From positions 3,658,001 through 3,722,000 of the forward strand of contig OW818657.1 of assembly GCA_942492905.1 (NCBI GenBank): a stretch of DNA of 64,000 nt, written 5' to 3'. The notes beneath the pieces are model-generated. The model had not been told where the DNA came from. It searched no databases and saw only the letters and a program-made list of their open reading frames with translations. The translations under genes were made by a program, and so were the position numbers. Positions 43,207 to 52,349 of this stretch are shown here, piece by piece. The DNA comes from CAIZWU01 sp942492905 (lineage in GTDB: Bacteria > Verrucomicrobiota > Verrucomicrobiia > Verrucomicrobiales > V1-33). The number at the start of each line of letters is the position of its first letter. Position 1 is the stretch's first letter.

Positions 43207-44739
43207 ATGCAGGTAAAACCACACAGCGCCCTCGTTCTGATCGGTCACGGGTCGACCTTGAATCCCGATTCATCCACTCCCACCATGGATCACGCCGAGA
43301 CCATCCGGCAGCGCGGGGTTTTTAGTGAGGTCGTCTGCGCCTTTTGGAAAGAGGAACCCTCCATGCGGGAAGTCCTGCGGATGGTGGACAGTCCTGAAGT
43401 TTATGTGGTGCCCAATTTTATCAGTGAGGGTTACTTCACCCAGCAGGTCATCCCGCGTGAACTCGGCCTCACCGGCCGGACCACCGTGCTGCCGCCACTG
43501 ATGGCCGGCGGCCCGGAACGGCAGATTCACTACTGCGAACCAGTGGGACTGCACCCTTCCATGACCCGCCTCCTGCTGGCGCGCGCCGCAGAAGTGGCAC
43601 CGGGGGTTCCCAGAGCGGAGAGTGCGCTGATCATTGTCGGTCACGGGACCGGGCTCAATGAGAATTCCACCAAAGCGATCAAGGACCAGGTGGCTCTCAT
43701 CAAGGCATCCGGCGCCGGGTTTGCGGAAGTGCTGGATGCTTACATGGAGGAGCCGCCGTTGGTGAACGAATGGGACACGATGACCACGGCCCCCCATGTC
43801 ATCGTAGTGCCATTTTTCATCGCGGACGGGCTTCATAGTTTCCAGGACATTCCTGTGCTGCTGGGCATCGAGGAGGAGATCACTCCCGCCGCCAGTCAGA
43901 TGTCGGTTTTCAAGCAGAATCCCCATGCCCTGCGTGGCCGGAAACTCTATTACAGCAGCGCCATCGGCACCGAACCGATGCTGGCTGAGGTGATTCTGGA
44001 CCAGGTGGAGGCCTTTGATTTGGATCATCCGGCCCCGGCCTTGTCCACCACCGTCGAATCAGGGACACTCCCGGAAAAACTAATCGATTGGATCAACCAC
44101 GATGGCCGTCAGATTGGCCAGGTGATGATCCGTCCGGAACCGGGCGGCTGGCGCCTTTTTCATCATGCGGATGCCCCTGCCGCAGGAAAAGGTGCCTTGG
44201 TCTGCTTCAGTTCGCCGGCCGAGGCCCGGGAGGTCGCGCGCCATGATGCCTCGGGGGCGTTCCGGCCCCTCAAAAGTGCCCCCACCCTGAAACAAGGTTG
44301 GGAGCTTTTCCTGACAAATCAAGCCAATCTATTGGAAACCCTGGACTACCTCTACCCCGCGGCCGTGGCAAACTGGATGCGTTTTCTGGATGGCCGGATT
44401 CCCCCGAATACACTCAAGGAAACCCTGGGCCGCCAAACCGGCATGTACCGCATCACGGGTCTGTTGCGGCAAGAAGAGGCACAATCTCTGGTGGCCGCCA
44501 CTTGTCATGACGGCAATTGCCTCCGCAGGATTCAGTGGACGTGGGATGAGCAAACCTCTTGGACCACCTTGCCTGCGGAGAAGACTTTGTGTTCCAGTCC
44601 AGCAGGCCCGGCGGTTCCCTCCATGCCCCTGCTCTGCACCGATGCCTGCCCCTTGTTGGTGGCGGCAGCTCGCCCGGTTGTCAAAGACCGACTGAAGGCC
44701 GAAGCAGATGCTGCCGCTACCGCCGCTCTCCTTCCGTGA
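43207..44739 (+). CDS. Double CbiX/SirB-like protein with DR2241-type Fe-S C-terminus
   Basis: A 510-residue protein. Two tandem chelatase-like domains are visible: domain 1 (about 5-120) with VLIGHGSTLNPDS and VVPNFISEGYFTQQVI, and domain 2 (about 145-260) with IIVGHGTGLNENS and VVPFFIADGLHSFQDI. Each has the His of CbiX/SirB that takes part in metal insertion into sirohydrochlorin. The C-terminal ~240 residues match the DR2241 kind, ending in a cysteine set (ATCHDGNC, then KTLC and LLCTDAC) expected to hold a 4Fe-4S cluster. It probably binds a tetrapyrrole or metal, but no cobalamin or siroheme genes are adjacent. The ATG at 43207 begins just before the first domain. Confidence 0.8.
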   Translation: MQVKPHSALVLIGHGSTLNPDSSTPTMDHAETIRQRGVFSEVVCAFWKEEPSMREVLRMVDSPEVYVVPNFISEGYFTQQVIPRELGLTGRTTVLPPLMAGGPERQIHYCEPVGLHPSMTRLLLARAAEVAPGVPRAESALIIVGHGTGLNENSTKAIKDQVALIKASGAGFAEVLDAYMEEPPLVNEWDTMTTAPHVIVVPFFIADGLHSFQDIPVLLGIEEEITPAASQMSVFKQNPHALRGRKLYYSSAIGTEPMLAEVILDQVEAFDLDHPAPALSTTVESGTLPEKLIDWINHDGRQIGQVMIRPEPGGWRLFHHADAPAAGKGALVCFSSPAEAREVARHDASGAFRPLKSAPTLKQGWELFLTNQANLLETLDYLYPAAVANWMRFLDGRIPPNTLKETLGRQTGMYRITGLLRQEEAQSLVAATCHDGNCLRRIQWTWDEQTSWTTLPAEKTLCSSPAGPAVPSMPLLCTDACPLLVAAARPVVKDRLKAEADAAATAALLP

Positions 44740-45242
44740 TGACTACTGTTTCCCCAGCCCCCTCCGATCCCCTGACTGGCCCGGGGGCCAGTATCTGGTC
44801 GCGCCGGATCGCCCATGTCCTGGATACCTTCCTGAAAATCCCCGGCACCACAGCCCGGATCGGCCTCGATCCTATCATCGGACTCATCCCCGGCGTTGGT
44901 GATGCCATCTCCACTTTTATGGGCGGTGTGATCATGGCGGAAGCCCTGCGCCGGCGGGTGCCCGGCCGATTGATGGTGCGCATCGGGGGCAACATGCTGC
45001 TCAACGCCAGCGTGGGGGCCATCCCGGTGGCAGGAGATCTTTTCTCGGCCTGGTTCAAGTCGAACACCAAAAACTACGCCCTGCTGCACACTTTCCTTGA
45101 AGGCAATCCCGATCCCCCGGCTTCCCCTCAAAGCAAATGGGTCCTGGCGGCCTTTGCCCTGTTTATTCTGCTCCTCATCGCTCTGTGTGTGCTCGCTTTC
45201 TGGCTCCTCGCCAAATTGTGGGGAGCAATGTCGGGCGGATGA
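44739..45242 (+). CDS. DUF4112 family membrane protein
   Basis: A 167-residue membrane protein. The DUF4112 core is seen as RRIAHVLDTFLKIPGTTARIGLDPIIGLIPGVGDAISTFMGG and GGNMLLNASVGAIPVAGDLFSAWFKSN, followed by a final hydrophobic helix (about 131-158). Function is unknown across the family, which is widespread and usually a small inner-membrane protein. Its start ATG overlaps the stop of the CbiX-type gene by one base (TGATG), so the two are probably coupled. Confidence 0.88.
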   Translation: MTTVSPAPSDPLTGPGASIWSRRIAHVLDTFLKIPGTTARIGLDPIIGLIPGVGDAISTFMGGVIMAEALRRRVPGRLMVRIGGNMLLNASVGAIPVAGDLFSAWFKSNTKNYALLHTFLEGNPDPPASPQSKWVLAAFALFILLLIALCVLAFWLLAKLWGAMSGG

Positions 45243-45265
45243 CCGGCTCAGTTCCGGAGCCTGCC

Positions 45266-45880
45266 CTATCCGACGAATTCAGTCTCCACCAAAACCGTGG
45301 GGACGAAAACCGAGGCCATGCCCGCCGCCTCGGCGGCCTGGATGCCCAGCAGTCCGTCCTCGAACACGAGGCACCGTTCCGGCGGCACCCCCAGCCGGTT
45401 TGCCGCGAGCAGGAACATGTCAGGCGCTGGCTTTCCCCGGACCACATCCACCGGGGTAATGATGGTCTGAAACAGTTCAAGAATGCCGATGGCTTCCAGT
45501 CCCTGAACCACAATCTCTGCATCGCTGCCGGATGCCACCGCCATGGGTTTTCTCCCCGCGTGGGCAAGGGCAATATCCACGACCATCTGGACTGGTTTAA
45601 TCTTGTGATGATGCGCCAAATACCATGCCAACTTGGACGCTTCCACGGCCTCCGGCATGAGGGTGGTGCCGAACCCTTCATTTAAAAGGCGGACGATGGC
45701 TGGACCCGGCATCCCCGCGTAATCGTAGTGCATTTTTTCAGTGAACTGTTCCGGTGGGAAACCGTGTTGCTCCAGCGCCGCCCGCCACGCGTGAAGATGC
45801 AGCGGCATGGAGTCAATCAGAGTGCCATCGCAGTCGAAAATGTAGGCATCAAAGTCACCGGGGGGAATGGAGAGGGTCAT
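45266..45880 (-). CDS. HAD-superfamily phosphatase or phosphoglucomutase-like hydrolase
   Basis: A 204-residue haloacid dehalogenase fold protein, subfamily IA. Motif I is FDCDGTLIDS with Asp16 and Asp18, the cap is helical (about 20-85), motif II is AVASGSD, the Lys motif is RGKPAPDMFLLAANRLG and motif III is FEDGLLGIQAA. The fold and cap match beta-phosphoglucomutase and sugar phosphatases of the YqaB type. It probably removes phosphate from a small sugar phosphate in the cytosol. It is convergent with the DUF4112 gene (24 bases apart). Confidence 0.9.
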   Translation of the reverse strand: MTLSIPPGDFDAYIFDCDGTLIDSMPLHLHAWRAALEQHGFPPEQFTEKMHYDYAGMPGPAIVRLLNEGFGTTLMPEAVEASKLAWYLAHHHKIKPVQMVVDIALAHAGRKPMAVASGSDAEIVVQGLEAIGILELFQTIITPVDVVRGKPAPDMFLLAANRLGVPPERCLVFEDGLLGIQAAEAAGMASVFVPTVLVETEFVG

Positions 45881-45934
45881 CTGTCTTAATTCAAAATCGG
45901 TTCAGGGCTTTTAACTGCACTGGTTGGGTTGAAG

Positions 45935-45972
45935 GGCATTGCCTTCATGCGACCGGCGGCACGGGCAATGCC
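45935..45972. repeat. 9-bp inverted repeat, possible terminator
   Basis: GGCATTGCC (45935-45943) and GGCAATGCC (45964-45972) with a 20-base loop, 24 bases beyond the end of the minus-strand gene at 45996. No T tract is evident, so termination is only possible. Confidence 0.35.
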
Positions 45973-45995
45973 TTGGTGCCGGCAAACCATGAGGG

Positions 45996-46532
45996 CTACT
46001 TTTCCGCGGTTCCAGTCGGAGGAGTTACCGAGGGCCCTTCGGCTTCCGTCACGGGAGCCGGGCCCGCCAACAGGGAAGGATCGGCCTGATTGGTGACCGT
46101 GCTGGTGCCAAAAAGCCGCGTAAAAATGCGTTTAGGCAGGCTGCGGCCCTGATCTTCGGCGGTAAGTTCCTCAATGGCGGCCGTCTTGGCCCCTTCCCAT
46201 GCTCCTGCGAAGCCCGGGGCTTGGAGAATCATGCGCTTCTCGGCGCGGCTGAGAACTTCGAGGTCGCGGAGCATTTTCTGCTCTGGTTTCTCGTTGAGCT
46301 GGCCGATACGCAGCCGCAGGTTTTCGTTTTCCTTGCCGACGGTTTCCTTTTCGCGGCGGACAATTTCATACTGGCGCGCTTCCAATTCCAGCTTGTCGGA
46401 CAGGTGTTTCCGGTATCGCCGCAGTTCGCGCTTGGTCTTGAAATGAGCCCAGGCGGAGAAGAAAAAGAACAGAAGTCCGAGGCAGAGACCCCAGACAAAG
46501 GGGTAGGTGAAGAAGTTGGCGGCTTGTTCCAT
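45996..46532 (-). CDS. Membrane-anchored coiled-coil protein of unknown function
   Basis: A 178-residue protein with one N-terminal membrane segment (about 9-30, PFVWGLCLGLLFFFFSAWAHF) and a long charged helix (about 31-85) that should form a coiled coil (KRELRRYRKHLSDKLELEAR and ETVGKENENLRLRIGQLNE). The C-terminal ~60 residues are Ser/Thr/Pro-rich. No family is recognised. Its layout recalls small envelope-associated scaffold proteins. It is divergent from the P-loop ATPase gene, with a 329-base region between. Confidence 0.7.
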   Translation of the reverse strand: MEQAANFFTYPFVWGLCLGLLFFFFSAWAHFKTKRELRRYRKHLSDKLELEARQYEIVRREKETVGKENENLRLRIGQLNEKPEQKMLRDLEVLSRAEKRMILQAPGFAGAWEGAKTAAIEELTAEDQGRSLPKRIFTRLFGTSTVTNQADPSLLAGPAPVTEAEGPSVTPPTGTAEK

Positions 46533-46861
46533 GGAGGGGTAGATTGGGTGTCAGTTGCCTTCGGAAAGGAGGGCATCCGATGCAAGAGCTTAACACGGTT
46601 TGCCTAAATTTCAGCCCCTTTTCCCGATCCCGCTTGCCAATGAGTCGATTTCATTCGAATCCTCAAATCACCAGACACAGGAGAAATTATCTGGGATTAG
46701 TTGCAATTTTCACGTAACACCGTCGATTATTTTGGTTCGATTAATAAAAACGTAGCGCATAATTGAGATTATTTGCAATTTCCGTAAAAAGCTGCTTTTC
46801 TTTACAGCGGCTCATGTCATATAGTGCGGCTCGTCTGAAACAGACCGCATCCTGATCCTGG
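46533..46861. other. Divergent AT-rich intergenic stretch
   Basis: A 329-base gap between two divergent genes. The part at about 46660-46830 is AT-rich and should hold promoters for both, but no convincing -35/-10 pair with correct spacing was found. No terminator or RNA was recognised. Confidence 0.45.
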
Positions 46862-48952
46862 ATGACGCCCTCCCTGGCCATGGCTTCCGATTCTTTTTCC
46901 ACCAAACTCTGCAATCCTTTTGCAGCGGATATTTTCCCTGACGGGGAGTCGCCTGCGGATGCTGGACTTGTGCTGCACCATGACGCCAAGGAACGCCTGG
47001 AGGAGTTAATCGCCCAAGCCGCCCATGAACCCGCCTCAGCGGTGCGCCAAGGTCAAGGCCGGGTCATCCTTTTGAGAGCTCCCCGGGCCGGATATGGAAA
47101 GTCTTATCTCCTCAGCCGGCTTCAGCCCGGGACCGGCGGCGGGTCTTTTGTGCTGCCCTTGGAATTCAATCCGGAGGAACCACTCTCCTGGAAATCCCTC
47201 TTTGACCAAGTCCTTACCGCCCTGCACGAACCTACCGCTGAGGGGATGCCGACGGCGCTGGATCTGATCGCCCGCCGGACCTTTGCCATGGTCAATGCCG
47301 GCATGATCCGCAGTGGCAAAGTCCCTTGTGAACAACCCCGGGAAGCCGCCGCCGCGCTGGAAGCCCGCTACACGGAGTTGTTTGATTTCACTCAAACAGA
47401 CCAACCCGTAGCCAGCTGGTTCCAGGAACACTTTGAGCGATTGTTGCCCTTCAGCGCTCCGCTCCTGCATGACGAATCCGGTCTGTCCGAAGGGGCGGCA
47501 ACGCTCTGGCTGCGCGCCCTCTGCGGTTACGCCCAAGCCGGAGCCGAGGGCGACCCGACGCGCCTGGCAACCCTGCGCTGGGCTCTCAAACAGCCGGAAT
47601 CCGGACCGGCTGCGCCCTCGTCAGGAGGTATGCGCTTCCTTCAGGCCACCCCGGACAACGATGCTTTCCACAAGGAAAAACTCGGCGAGCTTTGCCGCCT
47701 CACTGCCGCCTGCCGCCCCTTGGTGGTGGTGCTTGATCACCTCGATGGCTTCCACCGCAGCAGTGACAAAGTGCTGCGCCTCGCCAATTTCCTCTGCGAC
47801 TGGCGCCGGCTGGCAGGCCGGACCCGCTTAGTGCTCAGCGTGAATCAGGATCTGTGGGAGCAGACGTTTTTGAAGACATTGCCCAGTGCCCTTGAGGATC
47901 GTCTGACCAGTTCGCAAATCACCCTGGGCGGGATCAGCCGGGAAGCGGCCGAAGAACTCATCCGGCTGCGGCTCGCGGCCGCCCGGGTTCCGGAGCCCGT
48001 CTCTGTGCATTTCACCCACTCGCTGGCCCTTCCCCAATACTTTGCGGAAGAAGCAGGGAAACGCATCTCGCCGCGCGCCGTCCTCCGGTATGCAGCCCAC
48101 GCGTGGCATGAGCATTGGAAAGCCCCCATGGCCCCTTCTGGAGATCCTGCCATTCCCGTGGCCAAAATGCGCGACATGCTGGACCGCCTCAGGGAACGCC
48201 TCGCTCCTCAGGCCTCCGCAGGCGAGCCCGCCCCAACGGCCCCCGCCACTACCGGTTACACCAACGGATCGCAACTTCCCGAGCCCTCCACGCATTCCGG
48301 CGCCATCCTGCCGGACCCGGTTCCAGCCACCCCCCGCACCCCAACTCCCCCCGCGTCTCCCTTTCTAACCTCCCGCGCGGTTGGCCCCGACCACGCCCTG
48401 CAAGTCCGCTTCCACACCCTGCGCGCCCATTTTGCCTCCTCTCCGTGGCTCCTTCTCGACCAGGACCGGCTCTATCATCTCATGAAGCTGTCGGGCCAAC
48501 GACTCGCCGTGGTCCGTTTTCTGGAAACGGGACTACCCGGACTTCCCAGGGCCATCGCCGGTGTCTGGCAGTCGCCCGATGCCGAAATCCTCTTCGGATC
48601 GGAACCCTATGAAGACCGGCCCTACTGGGCCGCCCTGATTGATTTCGCCCGCCAACGCTCCGCCTATGTGCCCGGCAGCCGCCTGGTCATGTTTTCGGCG
48701 GCCTCGGCTCCCGTGAATCTTGGCGTTTGGCTCCATCAGGATGAAATCGTCGCCGCACGCGCCCAATTTCTTGACCTCCAAACGCTGGACCATCCCACCC
48801 TTGCCGCTTGTTATGCCACCGACGAGGTGTTGCGGGAATCCGAGCGGGGCTCCCTGAACCTGGGAAGTGCGGACGCCTTTGCCGCCATGGCCCCCCAGCT
48901 GGAATACCTCTGGAAGCGCCTGACGCGGCCCCTGCACGCACCCGCATCCTGA
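46862..48952 (+). CDS. Orphan P-loop NTPase (STAND/AAA-like) with unknown C-terminal domain
   Basis: A 696-residue cytoplasmic protein. A Walker A-like loop is seen at 74-81 (PRAGYGKS, with Pro instead of Gly or Ala at its first position), and Walker B at about 288-295 (VVVLDHLD, Asp292). A sensor-like SVNQDLWE follows near 330, and a helical region thereafter suggests an AAA/STAND-type ATPase. After a Pro/Thr-rich linker (about 455-500) comes a C-terminal domain of about 190 residues (LQVRFHTLRAHFASS, WLLLDQDRLYHLMKL, YVPGSRLVMFSAAS) that I do not recognise. It may be a signal or substrate-responsive switch. Alternative start at 46880 (MASDSFS). Confidence 0.68.
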   Translation: MTPSLAMASDSFSTKLCNPFAADIFPDGESPADAGLVLHHDAKERLEELIAQAAHEPASAVRQGQGRVILLRAPRAGYGKSYLLSRLQPGTGGGSFVLPLEFNPEEPLSWKSLFDQVLTALHEPTAEGMPTALDLIARRTFAMVNAGMIRSGKVPCEQPREAAAALEARYTELFDFTQTDQPVASWFQEHFERLLPFSAPLLHDESGLSEGAATLWLRALCGYAQAGAEGDPTRLATLRWALKQPESGPAAPSSGGMRFLQATPDNDAFHKEKLGELCRLTAACRPLVVVLDHLDGFHRSSDKVLRLANFLCDWRRLAGRTRLVLSVNQDLWEQTFLKTLPSALEDRLTSSQITLGGISREAAEELIRLRLAAARVPEPVSVHFTHSLALPQYFAEEAGKRISPRAVLRYAAHAWHEHWKAPMAPSGDPAIPVAKMRDMLDRLRERLAPQASAGEPAPTAPATTGYTNGSQLPEPSTHSGAILPDPVPATPRTPTPPASPFLTSRAVGPDHALQVRFHTLRAHFASSPWLLLDQDRLYHLMKLSGQRLAVVRFLETGLPGLPRAIAGVWQSPDAEILFGSEPYEDRPYWAALIDFARQRSAYVPGSRLVMFSAASAPVNLGVWLHQDEIVAARAQFLDLQTLDHPTLAACYATDEVLRESERGSLNLGSADAFAAMAPQLEYLWKRLTRPLHAPAS

Positions 48953-49014
48953 CCACCCGGGAGCATCCCCACAATCCGGCCCCCTCCGGCGGATTGACCA
49001 GCGCCTGGGGACGT

Positions 49015-51942
49015 CTACAACCCACTGCGCTGGGACAGCAGCCACGCCATCATATCCTGAAAATCAGCCTCGGGAATGGAGGCGCCAAAGGCCGCCGGCA
49101 TCAGGGAGAATGCGGTTTCTTCATTGGTTTTGATATCCGATTTGGGCAAGCGCTGCTCCTGTCCGGCCGCATCCACCACGATCAAAACCTGTCCCAGCTC
49201 GCCTCGCTCCAGGCCAGCCAGCACCGTGCCATCCTGCCGCGTAATCACATGCAGCCGGAAATGCGAATCCACATTGCGGCCCGGATCCAGGATATCCTCC
49301 ATCAGACGCTCCACTCCCCGGTTTCCGATTCCATCCAACTGGGGTCCCACCAGTGCGCCCTTGCCTCCGATCGCATGGCAGACGGCACAATGAGTGGTGA
49401 AAACGGCCTGCCCCCTTGTTTTGTCAGGTTTGCCGGACCGGTAGGCAGTGGCCCGGGCGAGAATCAGCCGGTCGGCTTCGGCCCGCTGCTCCGGCGTGAC
49501 CAATGAAGGGGGCGGCGGCGGGGCTGGCGGCAAAAATACCGCCAGTCGATCCCGCAGCACGGGCGGTGCCGCGTATTTCAAAAGAGACGCCAGCTTTGCC
49601 AGCCGGCCCACCCCTGCCGCTTCCGACTGAAAAGTCTCCACCTTGACGACCGGAGGCTCAAACCGGCCCACCGCCAACCAGGCATAGGCTCCACCGGAGT
49701 CACCATCGGTGGCTTCAAACCGCACCGGACGGCCCTCCAGATCCCCCAAATTCCAGGACACCTGGCGCGCAACATCATTCCGGGGAGGCACCTCGCGTTT
49801 CAATTCCATCCCCGATGCCGCATCCACCAACCTCACAAAATTCCGCCCGCCTGCCGCCCCCCCGGGGTCGCCATCATGCCCGCAGAGCTCAAAGGATAAC
49901 TGCGCGGGCGCTTTGAAAGAACGGGACACCAAAGTTCCGGTGGCCTGTTCCGCCGCCGCCAGCCCGGAAGCCAAACTGGAGATGACCTGTTCCTTTTTGC
50001 CATCGGCCATCGTCCGCAATTCAAGTCCCCAGGGTGAAGCCGTAGCCGGAACCAATGGCAGGTTGGTCCATGTGGGCACCGGCCCATCCGGCAGACCCGC
50101 CAACAATTCTGCGGCCACCTGATTGCCCCAGGCCAACAGCATCGCGGGCGGCAACTCTCCACGCTGCTGCACGCCTTCCACGATCGCCAACAACAAATCC
50201 GCCTGCCGGGCCGCATCACCGGCAAATCCATTCCTGACAAAATCCACCAATTCCTCCACCGGCACCTGCAACGCCAGTTGCGTCAGGGCCGGACCGGTAT
50301 CCGCCAACAGCCGGGGGTTCCGTTTCATCCGCCCGAACACAAAACGCGCCGCCTCCGGCGAACCCGCCGCCCGGGCGATGGTCAGCACCTCGGATTCCAC
50401 TTCCGGCGTCAACACCGACTGCTCCAGCACGGTGGTTGAACCTGCAAGGCGCAGGTGTTCGCGGATCACAATCCGGAGCAGATGCCGCAAGCTGGCATCT
50501 TCCGCCGGAGTGGTGTTGAACAGAGCCATCAAACGAGGCAACCACTCCAGCGAAACCGGACGCCGCAAGGCTTCCACCCCGGCCCGACGTTCCTGAGCAT
50601 CGGCCGATTGCAGGAAGCGGCCGGCCTGCTCCAACTGACCGCCGGACAAGGCTCCAGCCCGTGCCGCGAAGCGCAAATCCGCCACCGCTCCGCCCGGCGG
50701 CACCGGGGCCTTCGCGCCGCTTTTCTTGACCACCCGCCAGATCCGCCCGCGTTCCTTGTCGCGCCCCGGATGCGTCAGCGGCACCTCGTAGTGGCCGATC
50801 ACCTTGTTATAAAAATCCGCCACATATAATTCCCCCGCCGGCCCCAGACGCAGGTCCACCGGCCGGAACCAAGGGTCCCCACTGGTGATGAAATCGGCCT
50901 CCTCATGCGCCGTCGGAGTGCTGCCGGCGGCAGTAATCCGGTCCTGATTGACCCGGCTCGTCACCACATTTCCAATCAGGGTGCGGTCATTCCATTCCGG
51001 CCCCCATACCCCGCCGTCCAAGTAGACAATCCCACAGATGCCCGTGCTGGAATGGGTGTGCTGGATCATCACCGGCCCGAAGCCGAGACCATCGTGGGGC
51101 TTACCGAAGCTGGGGTAGACAGCACCCGGGATCAGTTGATAGACGGGTGCGCTGTGGCAGTCCGCACTGTAAAGATGCCCCCATCGGTCCCAGGCCAGTC
51201 CAAAGGGATTCACCTGCCCCGCGGTGAAGAGTTCGATGCGGCTGCCATCGGGCAGAAAGCGATAGACGTTCCCCGAGTTGAGCTTCAATTCAGTGCCGGG
51301 ATCGCCCGGTTTGGCCCCACGCAAATGCTCCGGACGCACCTTGAAATGGCTGGTGTTGCTGAACCCATGGGTCCCGTAGATCCATCCGTCAGGACCGAGG
51401 CGGAAACTGCTGCAGTTGCCATGCACGTCCTTCTCCCAGCCCAGCGGACCAAAGAGCACCGTCCGTTTGTCACACCGGTCATCCCCATCGGTATCTTCAA
51501 AAAACCAGATATTGGGAATGCTCCAGGCGATGCAGCCATTTTTGTAAGGCAACACTCCGGTGGGAATATTCAGCCCATCTGCAAACACCGTTTTTTTGTC
51601 GGCACGGCCATCCCCATCGGTGTCCTCCAGAATAAATATCCCATCGCGGCTGTCCCTGACCCGGCTGCCCTCCTGATCCACCCAACGCTCCCGGGGAGCC
51701 CCATAGGGATACTCATAACTGCTGCTCACCCACATCCGGCCTTTCACATCGAAGGCCATGTTGATCGGTTTGTTGATCTGGGGTTCGGCGGCAAAAAGCT
51801 GGATCTCAAATCCATCCCGAACCTTTAAGTGCTGCAGTTCCGCCTCCGGCGACAGGGGGCCGGACTCCCGGACCAGGGAAGTATCCAGAGTTTGTGCGGT
51901 CAGGGAACCGGCAGAGAGTAAAAGAAGGAGATGACGCAGCAT
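49015..51942 (-). CDS. PVC-type heme-binding CxxCH protein (membrane-bound dehydrogenase family)
   Basis: A 975-residue exported protein with a signal peptide (1-16). The N-terminal beta propeller (about 40-400) is of the PVC membrane-bound dehydrogenase type (GFEIQLFAAEPQINKPINM, DTDGDGRADKKTVFADGL and YEYPYGAPRERW). A HEAT-like helical region follows, then a carbohydrate-type beta region, then a C-terminal cytochrome c domain. Heme attachment is at Cys852-x-x-Cys855-His856 (HCAVCHAIGG), and the distal ligand is probably a Met near the end (FSLMPAAFG). This fusion is characteristic of Planctomycetes and Verrucomicrobia, probably for periplasmic oxidation of sugars or alcohols. The electron acceptor is unknown. 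Confidence 0.93.
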   Translation of the reverse strand: MLRHLLLLLSAGSLTAQTLDTSLVRESGPLSPEAELQHLKVRDGFEIQLFAAEPQINKPINMAFDVKGRMWVSSSYEYPYGAPRERWVDQEGSRVRDSRDGIFILEDTDGDGRADKKTVFADGLNIPTGVLPYKNGCIAWSIPNIWFFEDTDGDDRCDKRTVLFGPLGWEKDVHGNCSSFRLGPDGWIYGTHGFSNTSHFKVRPEHLRGAKPGDPGTELKLNSGNVYRFLPDGSRIELFTAGQVNPFGLAWDRWGHLYSADCHSAPVYQLIPGAVYPSFGKPHDGLGFGPVMIQHTHSSTGICGIVYLDGGVWGPEWNDRTLIGNVVTSRVNQDRITAAGSTPTAHEEADFITSGDPWFRPVDLRLGPAGELYVADFYNKVIGHYEVPLTHPGRDKERGRIWRVVKKSGAKAPVPPGGAVADLRFAARAGALSGGQLEQAGRFLQSADAQERRAGVEALRRPVSLEWLPRLMALFNTTPAEDASLRHLLRIVIREHLRLAGSTTVLEQSVLTPEVESEVLTIARAAGSPEAARFVFGRMKRNPRLLADTGPALTQLALQVPVEELVDFVRNGFAGDAARQADLLLAIVEGVQQRGELPPAMLLAWGNQVAAELLAGLPDGPVPTWTNLPLVPATASPWGLELRTMADGKKEQVISSLASGLAAAEQATGTLVSRSFKAPAQLSFELCGHDGDPGGAAGGRNFVRLVDAASGMELKREVPPRNDVARQVSWNLGDLEGRPVRFEATDGDSGGAYAWLAVGRFEPPVVKVETFQSEAAGVGRLAKLASLLKYAAPPVLRDRLAVFLPPAPPPPPSLVTPEQRAEADRLILARATAYRSGKPDKTRGQAVFTTHCAVCHAIGGKGALVGPQLDGIGNRGVERLMEDILDPGRNVDSHFRLHVITRQDGTVLAGLERGELGQVLIVVDAAGQEQRLPKSDIKTNEETAFSLMPAAFGASIPEADFQDMMAWLLSQRSGL

Positions 51943-52349
51943 GGCAAAAGAGACCGTAAGGTTGGCGGAAGCTACCGGAACGCACCAGCCAGCCTGGTCC
52001 TATCGGCCGGACTTTCCCTAAAAAAAGACGCACAAAATTGCTTGCACCTTGGCCCTCAGGAAGGTTAATAAGGCTTAGGATTTCTCAAAGCAGGTTTCAG
52101 GACCTGCACAGAGATACCTCGGATGCCGGGTTGGCTCACCGCAACGCCCCGGCTGGAGATGTATCGGAAATCCTACTCCGGATCGGCAACTGGTCGGCCC
52201 ATCCGTTTTCCCCCGCAGCACTTTATCCAGCCCGCCGTGGCCTGCTCCCGCAGCCGTGTCCGTCCCAACCGGATGGTCCTCCCGGAGCTGGCCCCTTCCC
52301 ACTTTCCAACTCATCCTCGAAATCCCCCAAAGGAATCTCATTCTCTTCC
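51943..52349. other. Divergent intergenic stretch before the YebC-family gene
   Basis: A 407-base gap between divergent genes. Frames stay open across it but lack protein character. No convincing promoter, terminator or structured RNA was seen. Confidence 0.45.

Noticed and set aside
46741..46989. Minus-strand 82-residue frame across the divergent region before the P-loop ATPase
   Set aside because: Mostly reverse complement of the ATPase 5' end and AT-rich spacer; no family features.
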